Source: Halogeometricum rufum | GTDB taxonomy: Archaea > Halobacteriota > Halobacteria > Halobacteriales > Haloferacaceae | Assembly: GCF_900112175.1 (NCBI RefSeq) | Contig: NZ_FOYT01000002.1 | Coordinates: forward strand, 62,001 to 126,000 | Direction: 5' to 3' | DNA length: 64,000 bases | Shown: piece by piece, positions 42,129-51,234 of the stretch | How positions within the stretch are numbered: the stretch's first letter is position 1 | Layout: the number at the start of each line of letters is the position of its first letter | Notes under the pieces: generated by a model | Seen by the model: only the letters and a program-made list of their open reading frames with translations | Databases searched by the model: none | Told to the model about the DNA's origin: nothing | Made by a program: the position numbers and the translations under genes

Positions 42129-42566
42129 ATGGAACGCGGTGCAGCGTCGGCGGCGATACGGCGGGTCGACCGGTACCTCGACCTGACGTTCTTCGCCGGG
42201 ATGGAGATATCGGCGCTCGTCGTGCCGACGCTGTGGATGCTTCTGGCCGCCCGGCCGGCGGAGGCGGTGTCGCTGTCGGCGATGACCGCCCTCTGCGTGA
42301 GTCCGTTCGCCGTCGCCGCCTTCCGCGGCGGATACGTCGGCGACGCGACGTGGCCGTCGCCGGGTCACTTCGGGACGATGCCCGCGCGCTCCGCGTACTA
42401 CAGTCTCGTCGTGGCCGGGGCGACGTATCTCGGCGTCGGGGCGCAACTCGTCTGGGGGTCGTTCGTCCCCGGCGTCCTCGTGCCCGCAGTCGTCTGCGCC
42501 GCCGCCCTCTCGGCGATGCCCCGCGTCCTGCGGACCACGGCCCGGGTGGCCCGCCTCTCGTTGTAG
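42129..42566 (+). CDS. Hypothetical membrane protein
   Basis: 145 residues, four membrane segments (FFAGMEISALVVPTLWMLLA, SLSAMTALCVSPFAVAAF, AYYSLVVAGATYLGVGAQLV, PGVLVPAVVCAAALSAM). No family recognised. ATG 42129, 94 bases after pelA. Confidence 0.65.
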   Translation: MERGAASAAIRRVDRYLDLTFFAGMEISALVVPTLWMLLAARPAEAVSLSAMTALCVSPFAVAAFRGGYVGDATWPSPGHFGTMPARSAYYSLVVAGATYLGVGAQLVWGSFVPGVLVPAVVCAAALSAMPRVLRTTARVARLSL

Positions 42567-42661
42567 TCCGCCGCATCGGCTGTGGAACGGGCGGCGACGC
42601 TCCGTCACACGCGCCGGCGGCGAGTCGTCTCACTCGCTCGACGCTACGTTCGCCAAGCGCC

Positions 42662-43660
42662 TCACTCCCCGGTCAGCGCCTCGCTCGCGGGCGCGAAGTC
42701 GAGGCTCGTCCCCAGTCCCTCCGCCGTCGCCTTCTCGTAGAGGAGGTACGCGCCGGCGACGGTTTCGATGCCGGTGCCACCGCTGTCGAAGACGGTAATC
42801 TCCTCGTCGTCCTCGCGGCCCGGCACCTCGCCGGCGACGATTTCGCCGAGTTCGGCGTAGACGTGGTCTTCGTCCACCACGCCCTCCTCGACGGCGTGGA
42901 GGAACGACCCGGCGTCCTGCATCGCGCGCGCCCGCAGGTCGGGAACGTACTTCGCGCGTTCGATGGTCGTCGTGTCGAGTTCGCGCTTGCCGGGGGTGTA
43001 CTGCCCCATCGCGGTGACGTGCGTGCCCGGTTCCAGTCGCTCGCCGTCGAAGACGGGGGCGGAGGCGTTCGTCGCCGTGACGACGACGTCCGCGCCCTCC
43101 ACCGCGGCGGCCGCCGAGGCGACGGCGGCAACGCTGGCGTCGAGTCGGCGGTCCATCTCCCCGGCGAACTCCTCGCGGTGTTCCTTCGTCGGAGAGTAGA
43201 CCCACACCGTCTCGACGTCGCGGACCGTCGCCGTCGCGCGGAGTTGTCCGCGGGCCTGTGCGCCGCTTCCGATGATGGCGACCGACGTCGCGTCCTCGCG
43301 CGCGAGTGCGTCGACGGCCACGGCGCCCGCGGCACCGGTCTTGAACGGGTTCATGCTCGCGCCGTCCACGAGTGCGAGCGGTTCTCCCGACTCCGCGTCG
43401 AACAGTGGAGTCATGAACCAGGCGTCACCCGCGCCGAATCCGGCGCTGTACGTGTAGCCGCCCATCGCCCCCGTGTCCGGGAGGACGGCGGCGTACGTGG
43501 TGAGAAAGCCCGGCGGGTCCTCGTTCGTGAGTTTCGTCCGCGGTTCGGCCTGCGCGCCCTCGCCTCGCTGTCTGTACCCCTCTCGCACGGCGTCGACGAA
43601 CTCCGCGGGAGTCGCCAGACCCGACACGTCGTCGCTCGTCAGAAACAGCGTCTCAGTCAT
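42662..43660 (-). CDS. Ornithine cyclodeaminase / mu-crystallin family enzyme
   Basis: 332 residues. Rossmann nucleotide-binding motif SVAIIGSGAQARGQLRATA, substrate-side ALVDGASMNPFKTGAAGAVA (with the conserved Lys), and FDSGGTGIETVAGAYLLYEK. The family includes ornithine cyclodeaminase, archaeal alanine dehydrogenase (AF1665) and ketimine reductases; specificity cannot be called from sequence. Stands alone with its own upstream region of 200 bases before the next minus gene. Confidence 0.9.
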   Translation of the reverse strand: MTETLFLTSDDVSGLATPAEFVDAVREGYRQRGEGAQAEPRTKLTNEDPPGFLTTYAAVLPDTGAMGGYTYSAGFGAGDAWFMTPLFDAESGEPLALVDGASMNPFKTGAAGAVAVDALAREDATSVAIIGSGAQARGQLRATATVRDVETVWVYSPTKEHREEFAGEMDRRLDASVAAVASAAAAVEGADVVVTATNASAPVFDGERLEPGTHVTAMGQYTPGKRELDTTTIERAKYVPDLRARAMQDAGSFLHAVEEGVVDEDHVYAELGEIVAGEVPGREDDEEITVFDSGGTGIETVAGAYLLYEKATAEGLGTSLDFAPASEALTGE

Positions 43661-43862
43661 GGGCGGCCCAACGCGGGCCAGCGTGATGAACGTGCGGGCG
43701 TCGGCGGTCCCGACGTGGTTCGTGCGACCGTCGGGCCGGGAAGCGTCGGTGCGAGAGCCACCCGAGGCGAGCGCCGGGGCTCACGCGAAGTGCGGTGTCG
43801 GAAGGAAGTTGGTCGAGAATCGATAGTCGCGGACGGGTCGTCGGTGTGACAGGGTCGGACGA

Positions 43863-44111
43863 CTAGTCCGCGTCGACGGGCGTCGCGGGGTTCGAGTTCG
43901 AGTTGGCCGAACTGTTCGTGTCGATGGGGCGTCGCGTCTGGGCGGGGACGGGCCCGTTGACGAACAGCGCGTGGCCGACGATGCAGGCGGCGACGCCCGC
44001 GGCGATTGGGACGGCCTGGGTGAGGCCGAATCCGGCGGTGGTCAGCGTTCCGGTGAGACCGAGGAGTGCCACAGGAATGAGGCCGAGAACGTAGTCGTAG
44101 TACCCTGTCAT
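43863..44111 (-). CDS. Small membrane protein, haloarchaeal
   Basis: 82 residues: MTGYYDYVLGLIPVALLGLT, one more hydrophobic segment (VPIAAGVAACIVGHALFVNG) and a polar Asn/Ser-rich tail. ATG 44111 is 30 bases after a TATA box (44141-44146), so it is leaderless; a frame from 44156 would include the promoter. Function unknown. Confidence 0.75.
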   Translation of the reverse strand: MTGYYDYVLGLIPVALLGLTGTLTTAGFGLTQAVPIAAGVAACIVGHALFVNGPVPAQTRRPIDTNSSANSNSNPATPVDAD

Positions 44112-44140
44112 AATACATGTATTACTACGAAGACAGGTGA

Positions 44141-44146
44141 TATAAT
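44141..44146 (-). promoter_or_regulatory. TATA box of the small membrane protein gene
   Basis: ATTATA on the minus strand, about 30 bases before the ATG at 44111, in an AT-rich gap (44112-44366) that also holds a short inverted repeat (AGTCTC/GAGACT). Confidence 0.55.
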
Positions 44147-44366
44147 TCTTTCCCATGCCTGACCCATACAGTCGTAGTCATACCCGGATGCTATTTCTAT
44201 AACTTATGATGTCGGAGCGGTATCACAGCATTTTTGAGTTAATTTTTCAGCCGTTTCTTTACAGATAGAAATACAGTCTCTCGGGCGGCAATTAGAGTCC
44301 GGTCGCGGAGACTCACAGACTGCCCACATCGGAGCGTTCAACTGTGCCGTCGTTCGACTCACCGAC

Positions 44367-45701
44367 GTGAACCGGAACGACCGTTCGATAGTTGCGCTCG
44401 TGATGCTCGCCCACGGGATGGTGCACACGTACGAACTGTCCATCCCCATCTTCGTCTCCATCTGGCTGACGGAGTTCGACGTCGTCAACCTCGGACTGAC
44501 GCAGTTGGAGGTGACGGCGGCGACGCTCGGGTTGGTCGTGACCGCCGGCTACGGGCTGTTCGGCCTCGGGGCGCTTCCGGGCGGCGTCCTCGTGGACCGC
44601 ATCGGGTCGCGGCGGCTCATCTCCGTCTGTCTGTTCGGCATGGCCGGGTCGTTCGTCCTCCTCGGTCTCTCGCCGAACCTGCTCGTCGTCACGCTGGCCC
44701 TGCTCTGCTGGGGGGCGGCCGCGAGCGTCTACCACCCGGCCGGCCTCGCCCTCATCTCGAAGGGCGTGGACGAACGCGGGACGGGCTTCGCCTACCACGG
44801 CATCGCCGGCAACGTCGGCATCGGCCTCGGCCCTCTCCTCACCGCCGTCCTCCTGATGTTCCTCGACTGGACGACGGTGGCGATGCTGCTGGCGCTTCCC
44901 GCCCTCGGCGCGGCCGCCTACGCGTTGCGCGCGCGGTTCGACGAGACGGCCGCCGTCGACGCGGGCTCCGGCGGGTCCTCGAAGGCCGACGCCGGCGTCG
45001 ACTCGTTCGCGGAGTTCGTCTCGGAGTCCAAGCGGTTGGTCGCGGGCGGCTTCGTCGTCGTCTTCCTCGTCGTGATGAGTTCGGGGCTCTACTACCGCGG
45101 CGTCCTGACGTTCCTCCCCGACCTGCTGTCCGAAATCGACCAGTTCGCGGCCGTCCCGCTGGCGACGCTTCTGCCGGCCGGCGTCTCGGACCTCCTGGGC
45201 GTCGAGGCCGGGTCGGGTCGGACGCTCCAGCCCGAGCGGTACTTCTACTCCGGCCTCCTGATGGTCGGCGTCCTCGGCCAGTACGCGGGCGGGAAGCTCA
45301 CCGACCGCGTCCCACTCGAGTGGGGACTCGTCGGCGCGTTCAGCGGGCTGGCCGTCCTCGCGGTGCTGTTCCTCCCCGTCGTGAACGCCGGCCTCGTTCC
45401 CCTCCTCGCCTTCGGCGCCGTCCTCGGCTTCTCCCTGTTCGTCATCCAGCCGTTCTATCAGGCCACCGTCGCCGAGTACACGCCCGCCGGGACCCGCGGC
45501 CTCTCCTACGGCTTCACCTACCTCGGCGTGTTCGGCGTCGGCGCCCTCGGCGGCGCTCTCGCCGGCGCAATCCTGACGTACGCGACGCCGGCGGTGCTGT
45601 TCACGACGCTCGCGGGCATCGCCGTCGCCGGCGCCCTGTTCGGCCTCTACCTCGCCCGCAAGCGCGAGTCGCCGTCGGCCGCCGAAGTGGCGTCGGACTG
45701 A
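44367..45701 (+). CDS. MFS transporter
   Basis: 444 residues with 12 membrane helices and MFS motif A (PGGVLVDRIGSRRLISVCLF); second half has GQYAGGKLTDRVPLEWG at the equivalent loop. The N-terminus ALVMLAHGMVHTYELSIPIF resembles fosmidomycin-resistance (FSR)-like members. GTG start at 44367, the only plausible one before the first helix. A loop insertion between halves is rich in Gly/Ser. Substrate unknown. Confidence 0.85.
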   Translation: MNRNDRSIVALVMLAHGMVHTYELSIPIFVSIWLTEFDVVNLGLTQLEVTAATLGLVVTAGYGLFGLGALPGGVLVDRIGSRRLISVCLFGMAGSFVLLGLSPNLLVVTLALLCWGAAASVYHPAGLALISKGVDERGTGFAYHGIAGNVGIGLGPLLTAVLLMFLDWTTVAMLLALPALGAAAYALRARFDETAAVDAGSGGSSKADAGVDSFAEFVSESKRLVAGGFVVVFLVVMSSGLYYRGVLTFLPDLLSEIDQFAAVPLATLLPAGVSDLLGVEAGSGRTLQPERYFYSGLLMVGVLGQYAGGKLTDRVPLEWGLVGAFSGLAVLAVLFLPVVNAGLVPLLAFGAVLGFSLFVIQPFYQATVAEYTPAGTRGLSYGFTYLGVFGVGALGGALAGAILTYATPAVLFTTLAGIAVAGALFGLYLARKRESPSAAEVASD

Positions 45702-45707
45702 CGCCCC

Positions 45708-47144
45708 TCACGACTGTCTCGGCCGCCCGTCCGACTCCGACTCGTCCGGCTCCGACCCGACCGCTCCGTGACCGCCGAGCAGTCGTTCCGTCCGCCCGAA
45801 CCCGAACCAGTAGGAGTTCACCGGCTCGGTCGACCCCGGTTCGGGGTCGGCGCGTCCGAGCAGTTCTCGCAGTCGGGACGCGACCGTCCCGATGGCGGTT
45901 CCGTCCGTGCCGTCGCGCCGTTCGAACGGGTACGCCACGTCCCGGCTGGCGTACCGGACTGCGTCCGACGCCGACCGGAGCGTCCGCGCGGCCCGCTTCC
46001 GGAGCGACTGCGTGGGCCACGGCAGTTCCGACCGGTGGACGTGTGCGAACCTCGAAGCGTCCTCGTGGTCGAGGTCCGCGAAGAGGTCGCGCAGCCACTG
46101 GAACGCGGCGAGGTGTTCCGACTCCGACTCGCGGCCGTCGAGCGTGAGCGAGCGGACGGTCCCCTCGGACACGGTGTAGACGGTCGGCGGCGCGGTCCCG
46201 TCTGCCGGTTCGACCACGGCGCCGACGGCGAACTCCCCGGACTCGTCCCGACTGGCTGCGACGAGCGTCCCGTTCGCCCGCTCCGGCGGACAGTCGCGGA
46301 CCAGCGGTATCAGCCCGACCTGCCACTTGTAGTTGTTCTTGTAGACGAGTTCGTGGACGACGGCGTCGGCGTCTTCCAACGTGAACGTCTCCTCCAGCGT
46401 CCGCCGCAACGTGTCGTAGTCCGAGTCGGCCCGGAGTCGGGCCCGCCACGCCTCGGCGTTCCGCAGCGGTCTGAACGAGTCGACCTTCGGGTAGCCGACT
46501 ATCTTCTCGATGTGCTCGGCGTTGAGCAGGATCGAGAACGCGTCGGCGTTACCGGTGAGGTCGAGCGGCTCCCACGGCGCTCCCCAACCGTCGCGGCGCA
46601 GCGGTCGGTTGATGCGAACCTCTCGACGCGGGTCGCCGTCCGTGCTGTAGTACCTGAGGCCGCCGTAGAACTGTTCGCCGTCGGAGAGTTCTATCAACAC
46701 GCGGTCGGCGTCGCGCAGGTGGTTCAGCCACGGCGACTCGGGCGAGCGTTTGATCTGGCGACTCTTCCACAGCACCGCCCGCGCCCTGTCGGGGAGGTCG
46801 TACACGAGGACGACGGCGTACGCGCCGCCGAGGACGAGTGCGAGTCCGAACAGCACCACCACGAGTTCGGACAGATCGGTCAACGCGGCACCCACCGCGG
46901 CTTCCTCGGCGAGCAGGTTCGTAATCGGCGCGGGGTCGCCGCCGGTGGCGAAGTAGACGGCGTCTATCAGCAGACTGGAGATGAGACTCCAGAGCAACAG
47001 CACGAAGCCGTCGACCTTCCGGTTGAGAAAGCCTCCCGAGAGGCTCAGGGCCATCGTCGTCGCGATGAACCCCGGTGCGACGAGCACGCTGGCGACGACG
47101 ACGGACTCGACGGTCGGCAACGATTGAAGCGGTGTCGGGTTCAC
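45708..47144 (-). CDS. Membrane protein with large cytoplasmic domain (DUF6338-like)
   Basis: 478 residues: three membrane helices in the first 120 residues (VVVASVLVAPGFIATTMALS, FVLLLWSLISSLLIDAVYF, LVVVLFGLALVLGGAYAVVL), then a domain with DADRVLIELSDGEQFYGGLR and REVRINRPL, which fits DUF6338-type proteins. The second half appears unrelated to known domains. Sixteen bases after the preceding minus gene, so likely co-transcribed. Confidence 0.65.
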   Translation of the reverse strand: MNPTPLQSLPTVESVVVASVLVAPGFIATTMALSLSGGFLNRKVDGFVLLLWSLISSLLIDAVYFATGGDPAPITNLLAEEAAVGAALTDLSELVVVLFGLALVLGGAYAVVLVYDLPDRARAVLWKSRQIKRSPESPWLNHLRDADRVLIELSDGEQFYGGLRYYSTDGDPRREVRINRPLRRDGWGAPWEPLDLTGNADAFSILLNAEHIEKIVGYPKVDSFRPLRNAEAWRARLRADSDYDTLRRTLEETFTLEDADAVVHELVYKNNYKWQVGLIPLVRDCPPERANGTLVAASRDESGEFAVGAVVEPADGTAPPTVYTVSEGTVRSLTLDGRESESEHLAAFQWLRDLFADLDHEDASRFAHVHRSELPWPTQSLRKRAARTLRSASDAVRYASRDVAYPFERRDGTDGTAIGTVASRLRELLGRADPEPGSTEPVNSYWFGFGRTERLLGGHGAVGSEPDESESDGRPRQS

Positions 47145-47160
47145 TTCTGGCTCCGTCGGC

Positions 47161-47739
47161 TCACTCGGCGGCTTCGTCCCCGTCGTCGGGGGTTAGCTGG
47201 ACGACCACGTCGGCGCGGTGACCGGCGGCGCCCGCCGACGCATCGCGTCTCGACCGACGTTCGTCTTCGGCGAGGACGTACGCGAGGCTGAACGACGGGC
47301 TCGGGTTCCCCTTCGACGTGCCCGGTTTCTCCTCTCCCTCGGCGACGTCCGGGTGCGACTCCTCGTCGCCGCGTTCGCCGGCGAACGTGACTCCGCCGGC
47401 GGCGGTGAGGTCCTCCTTCGGCCGCGGGTCGCCGCCGATGGTCCCGCCGCCGCCCTCGCCGCCGAACGAGGTGGTGTCGGCCGAGCCGAGGTGCTCCGGT
47501 GCCAGCGGCTCCCCGCCCTCCGTCCCACTCCGCCACTCGCCGCCGAGCGCGACGTAGTCGTCCAACCCGTCGTCCGCTTCGGCCGGGGAGACGAGTTGCG
47601 GGAGGAACCCGTGCTCCAGCACGTCGACGAGCGACGACTGGTCCCCTCGGATTCGAACCGTCAACACCGCTTCTCTCTCGGGGTCGAGGCTGTGCAGCGC
47701 GTCTTTGAGGTGTCTCCCTCCGTCCCAACTGTTCGTCAT
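47161..47739 (-). CDS. Hypothetical acidic protein
   Basis: 192 residues from ATG 47739; a second ATG at 47751 is also possible. First 60 residues look folded (LKDALHSLDPEREAVLTVRI, SLVDVLEHGFLPQLVSP); the rest is Gly/Glu/Pro-rich and probably disordered. No family recognised. Leads an apparent two-gene operon with the membrane gene at 45708-47144. Confidence 0.6.
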   Translation of the reverse strand: MTNSWDGGRHLKDALHSLDPEREAVLTVRIRGDQSSLVDVLEHGFLPQLVSPAEADDGLDDYVALGGEWRSGTEGGEPLAPEHLGSADTTSFGGEGGGGTIGGDPRPKEDLTAAGGVTFAGERGDEESHPDVAEGEEKPGTSKGNPSPSFSLAYVLAEDERRSRRDASAGAAGHRADVVVQLTPDDGDEAAE

Positions 47740-47843
47740 GGTACGACCCATAGAGAGACGCTAGCAGACGACATAACTGTTCACACGGCAACACGACCCG
47801 GAGGGACGAGCGAGCGCACAGAAGGAGACGGCGACGGCCGCGG

Positions 47844-48266
47844 TCAGCCGAGGAGTTTGAAGTAGAGCCAGCGCCACGCGACGAGGGCGAGGAGGCCCGT
47901 CGCGAGGATGACGGCGGCGAACGTCCACGCGAAACCGCCCTCGAACAGGGGCGACGCCCGGAGGCCGAGTCCGAGTAACCCGCCCGGAATCCACCCGCGA
48001 ATCGCCAGTGGGATGGCCGCCTTCGCCGTCTCCGCGGCGCCGGCGGAGTACGCGCCGATGAGGACGCCGAAGAGACCCCACCCGAGGAGGAACGGGACGA
48101 GCGTGAGGAGCCACCCCACCGGTTCCGCCGAGAGGTAGTCCACGCCGTTGTGGTTCACGACACCGATGGTGAGCACGAGCGCCAACGCGAGGAAGTCCCC
48201 CACGGCGAGTGGGAGGGCGTCGGCGTCGAGTCGTTGGTCGAGGAACGAACCGTTCGAGGTTCCCAT
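47844..48266 (-). CDS. DUF3054 membrane protein
   Basis: 140 residues, four membrane helices: AVGDFLALALVLTIGVVNH, GWLLTLVPFLLGWGLFGVLI, AIPLAIRGWIPGGLLGLGL, FAAVILATGLLALVAWRWLY. This matches the DUF3054 layout common in haloarchaea and actinobacteria. ATG 48266 fits MGTSNGSFLDQRLD; upstream residues are basic and unlikely. Confidence 0.8.
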   Translation of the reverse strand: MGTSNGSFLDQRLDADALPLAVGDFLALALVLTIGVVNHNGVDYLSAEPVGWLLTLVPFLLGWGLFGVLIGAYSAGAAETAKAAIPLAIRGWIPGGLLGLGLRASPLFEGGFAWTFAAVILATGLLALVAWRWLYFKLLG

Positions 48267-48440
48267 ATCTCTCACATCCGAACGCCCCCACATGACTCTC
48301 TCGCTTTCGGACGCGTCGGTCGACGCGGGTGCGAGCGGAACGCGCCGAGAGCGAGGCTGTCGGCGCGGTTCGAGGGACGCCCCCCGCCGCGGACGTGTCC
48401 GCGCCAAACTATTACGTCCCGTCCGTCCGTAGCGTCTCGC

Positions 48441-48665
48441 ATGGACCGCCCACGGAACGTCGGCGGCGCCGACCGCGTCCTCAGGGGCGTACTCGGCGTC
48501 TGGCTGAGCGTCGTCGCCGTCGCGGCGTATCTGGACGACCGGCGCGTCACCGCCCTCGTCTCCGCCGTCGCCGGCGCGGGACTGCTACAGAACGCGGCGA
48601 CCGGATTCTGCGGCTGCAACGCCGCGCTGGGTATCGACACCACGACGGACGCGGACGACGAGTGA
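48441..48665 (+). CDS. DUF2892 (YgaP-like) membrane protein
   Basis: 74 residues: NVGGADRVLRGVLGVWLSVV, a second hydrophobic stretch, and CGCNAALGIDT, the DUF2892 signature also found fused to rhodaneses. The two cysteines near the C-terminus are typical. ATG 48441 fits the family start MDRPRNVGG. Confidence 0.85.
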   Translation: MDRPRNVGGADRVLRGVLGVWLSVVAVAAYLDDRRVTALVSAVAGAGLLQNAATGFCGCNAALGIDTTTDADDE

Positions 48666-48701
48666 GGGCGACCCCGCGCCGCGTCCGGTGACTGCGAGTT
48701 C

Positions 48702-49310
48702 CTACTCCTCGTCGGCCGTCGCGGCCGGCACGCGGCCGACGACGACGTACTCGAATCCCTCGGAGACGATTCGGGCAGTCAGGCCGGCGCGTTCCAGCAC
48801 GTCGCAGAGTTCGTCGGCCGTCCAGAACTGCGAGTCGAACCCGACGGCGCGTTCGGCGAGGACGAGGCCGCGCCCGCGGAGCGTCCGCGGGCCGAACTCC
48901 TGAATCACGACGACGCCGCCGGGCGCGACGACGCGCGCCATCTCGCCCACCGCCTCCGCGGGGTCCGGGAGGTGGTGCAGGGCGTCCACGACGACGACGG
49001 CGTCCACGCTGTCGTCGCGGAGGGGGAGGGTCCGCGCGTCGGCGTGGACGGCGCCGAACCCGTCGGCCCGCGCGCGTTCGAGCATCCCCCGCGAGAAGTC
49101 GACGACCACCGGGTCGAGGCCCTCGCCGGCGAGTGCGCGCGCGGCGCGTCCGGTGCCCCCGGCCACGTCCAGCACCCGTTCGACCGGTCGGTGGGCGAAC
49201 GCGAGTCCCGCGCGGAGCGATTCGGCGTCCGCCGAGGGCATCGCGAGGTCGTAGAGCCCGGCGATGCGGTCGAAGAAGCGCACGTCACCGGGACCGTGGA
49301 GTCTCGACAT
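48702..49310 (-). CDS. UbiE-like SAM-dependent methyltransferase
   Basis: 202 residues: FFDRIAGLYDLAMPSADAES, VERVLDVAGGTGRAARALAG (motif I), VVVDALHHLPDPAEAVGEMA and GGVVVIQEFGPRTL. Matches menaquinone/ubiquinone-type C-methyltransferases. The ATG at 49310 fits; the longer frame overlaps the GNAT gene on the other strand. Substrate unknown. Confidence 0.88.
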   Translation of the reverse strand: MSRLHGPGDVRFFDRIAGLYDLAMPSADAESLRAGLAFAHRPVERVLDVAGGTGRAARALAGEGLDPVVVDFSRGMLERARADGFGAVHADARTLPLRDDSVDAVVVVDALHHLPDPAEAVGEMARVVAPGGVVVIQEFGPRTLRGRGLVLAERAVGFDSQFWTADELCDVLERAGLTARIVSEGFEYVVVGRVPAATADEE

Positions 49311-49376
49311 ACCCGGGCTACGGCGCCGAGGGTGAAGAACCGACGGACTCAACCCACCAGCCGTCGACGTTCGACC

Positions 49377-50003
49377 ATGCAGTTCGTCCTCCTCGGCTGG
49401 CCTGACGAGGGGCCGACGCTCCGTCTGGACTACCGGCGGTTCGCCTACGCCGGGAAGTTCGTCATGTCGAACACGGGCAAGGCCGTCGTCGTGGACCGGT
49501 GGGACACGCGGTCGGTCCCCTCGACGGAGTACGACACCGGCGTCGTCGCCGCCGTCGCGTTCAACGCCGACCGGACCGACGCCTCGACGCTGTGGATTCG
49601 CTACGTCACCGTCCGCGCCGACCGGAAGGGCGAGACGCTCGGTCCGCGACTCTGCGCGTTCCTCGCGAGGGCGGCCCGCGGCGCGGGCTACGAGACGCTG
49701 AAGATAGCCGTCAACAACCCGTTCGCCTACGAGGCCCTCCACAAGGCCGGGTTCGCCTGGACCGGTGAGACGACGGGGCTGGCCGAACTCGTCCTCGAAC
49801 GGCCGGCCGACGCCCCGGCGACGCGACACACGGCGACGTACCGGGCGGGACTCGACCGGTACCGCGACCGCGACCTCGGCGACCCCGAGTCCTCGTTCCT
49901 CGACTCGCGGGCGGGGGCGACGCCGCCGACCCTCGTCGCGGCGGCGCGACCGACCGCCGCGCTCTCGGCCGGTGACGGCCGTTCACTCTCGGATACGCCG
50001 TGA
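49377..50003 (+). CDS. GNAT-family acetyltransferase
   Basis: 208 residues: TLWIRYVTVRADRKGETLGP, RLCAFLARAARGAGYETLKI, and VNNPFAYEALHKAGFAWTGE, the acetyl-CoA-binding and C-terminal GNAT segments. The last 60 residues are low-complexity. ATG 49377, divergent from the methyltransferase at 49310 with only 66 bases between, so promoters overlap. Confidence 0.85.
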   Translation: MQFVLLGWPDEGPTLRLDYRRFAYAGKFVMSNTGKAVVVDRWDTRSVPSTEYDTGVVAAVAFNADRTDASTLWIRYVTVRADRKGETLGPRLCAFLARAARGAGYETLKIAVNNPFAYEALHKAGFAWTGETTGLAELVLERPADAPATRHTATYRAGLDRYRDRDLGDPESSFLDSRAGATPPTLVAAARPTAALSAGDGRSLSDTP

Positions 50004-50049
50004 GACGACCCCTCGCTTCGGCGTCGGGACGGGACGGCGAGAATCGGCG

Positions 50050-50457
50050 TCAGAGTTCGTGCTCGATGGCCCAGTGGTGGAGGTGCGCGAACACGGGAAA
50101 CAGCGACTCCGCCTTCGCCGTCGGCGTGTACTCCACGCGGGGCGGGACCTCGTCGTAGGCCTCGCGGTCGAGCAATCCGGCGTCCGTCAGTTCTCGCAAT
50201 CGCGTCGAGAGCGTGTTCGGCGCGATGTCGAGTTCGGTCTCCAGGTCGGTGAACCGGAGCGACCCCTCGGCGAACGCGAACGCGCTCAGAACCGCCATCG
50301 TGTGGGTCTTGCCGAGGAGGTCGAGGAGGTCCGCGACCGTTCGCCGGATGCGCTCCTGTTCGTCGGGAGCGAACGATTCGCGGAGCGCGGTGGCCTCCTC
50401 ACGCGACAGTCCGGCGCTCAAATCGGGCACGTCCGGCGGGTCGCTCGGTCCAGTCAT
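50050..50457 (-). CDS. HxlR-family transcriptional regulator
   Basis: 135 residues. KTHTMAVLSAFAFAEGSLRF, TDLETELDIAPNTLSTRLRE, VEYTPTAKAESLFPVFAHLH make the HxlR winged helix; the N-terminal cysteine used for redox sensing in YodB-type members is absent. ATG 50457 follows a TATA-like element by about 30 bases. Divergent from the NAD(P)-binding gene at 50575 with a palindromic operator between them. Confidence 0.9.
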   Translation of the reverse strand: MTGPSDPPDVPDLSAGLSREEATALRESFAPDEQERIRRTVADLLDLLGKTHTMAVLSAFAFAEGSLRFTDLETELDIAPNTLSTRLRELTDAGLLDREAYDEVPPRVEYTPTAKAESLFPVFAHLHHWAIEHEL

Positions 50458-50518
50458 AGATAGCTACTCCTACTCACTTGCCGATTTGTATCTTTGGTTC
50501 TCGACCGATACAGAGGCC

Positions 50519-50549
50519 AATACTTCGAAACTTCGAAGTTGCAAGTATT
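50519..50549. promoter_or_regulatory. Palindromic operator between hxlR and the NAD(P)-binding gene
   Basis: Outer arms AATACTT (50519-50525) and AAGTATT (50543-50549) are perfect inverted repeats; between them is TTCGAAACTTCGAA. The right arm is the AT-rich element 26-30 bases before the ATG at 50575, so protein binding here should block that promoter. HxlR regulators characteristically bind TACT...AGTA-type palindromes. Confidence 0.65.
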
Positions 50550-50574
50550 TCTCTTCCGAGACCCTGTCTCACGT

Positions 50575-51234
50575 ATGCGTATCGCAGTAATCGGCGCGAC
50601 CGGTCGAACCGGCGTCCCCCTCGTCGAACAGGCACTCGAACGCGGCCACGAGGTGGTCGCCTTCGTCCGGGACGAGGCGAAACTGCCGTCGGCGGTCCGG
50701 ACCGACGACCGGGTCACCGTCGTCGCGGGCGACGCCTACACCGGGGAGGGCGTCGGCCACGCTCTCGCCGGCGACGGCGACCCCGTCGACGCCGTCGTCA
50801 GCGTCCTCGGACAGACGTCCGCGGGGCCGGACGACCTCCTGACGGAAGCCGGCCGACACGTCGTCGCCGCGATGGAAGAACACGGCGTCGACCGGTTCGT
50901 GACGCTGGTCGGGGCGGGCGTCCGCGAGGAGGGCGAGTCGGTCAGTCTCGGCGGGCGGACGATGGGCGCGCTGCTGAAACTGATGGCGAGGTCGGTCCTC
51001 GACGACGCAAAGGAGCACGTCGAGATGGTGCGGGCGAGCGACACGCGCTGGACGGTCGTTCGCGGGCCGCGACTCACCGAGGGCGCTCACACGGGTCAGT
51101 TCCGACACGGGACGGACCTCTCGCTCGGCGTGCGCGCCGCCGCCGCGCGGGCGAACGTCGCCGACTTCGTCCTCGACTGCCTCGAAGAGGACCTGTACGT
51201 CCACGAGATGCCGAAGGTCGCGGACGACCGATGA
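50575..51234 (+). CDS. NAD(P)H-binding SDR-like protein (BVR-B/NmrA type)
   Basis: 219 residues: RIAVIGATGRTGVPLVEQAL at the dinucleotide-binding start, HEVVAFVRDEAKLPS, VDAVVSVLGQTSAG and DTRWTVVRGPRLTE. An atypical short-chain reductase of the flavin reductase/NmrA kind. Leaderless ATG 50575. Its TGA overlaps the 29-codon ORF (ATGA), which in turn overlaps the next NAD(P)-binding gene. Confidence 0.88.
   Translation: MRIAVIGATGRTGVPLVEQALERGHEVVAFVRDEAKLPSAVRTDDRVTVVAGDAYTGEGVGHALAGDGDPVDAVVSVLGQTSAGPDDLLTEAGRHVVAAMEEHGVDRFVTLVGAGVREEGESVSLGGRTMGALLKLMARSVLDDAKEHVEMVRASDTRWTVVRGPRLTEGAHTGQFRHGTDLSLGVRAAAARANVADFVLDCLEEDLYVHEMPKVADDR

Noticed and set aside
44254-44300. Possible tRNA fragment (reading RPDSNCRPRD resembles translated tRNA T-arms)
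   Set aside because: No acceptor stem, D-arm or anticodon arm can be folded at proper spacing; only an AGTCTC/GAGACT inverted repeat is found.
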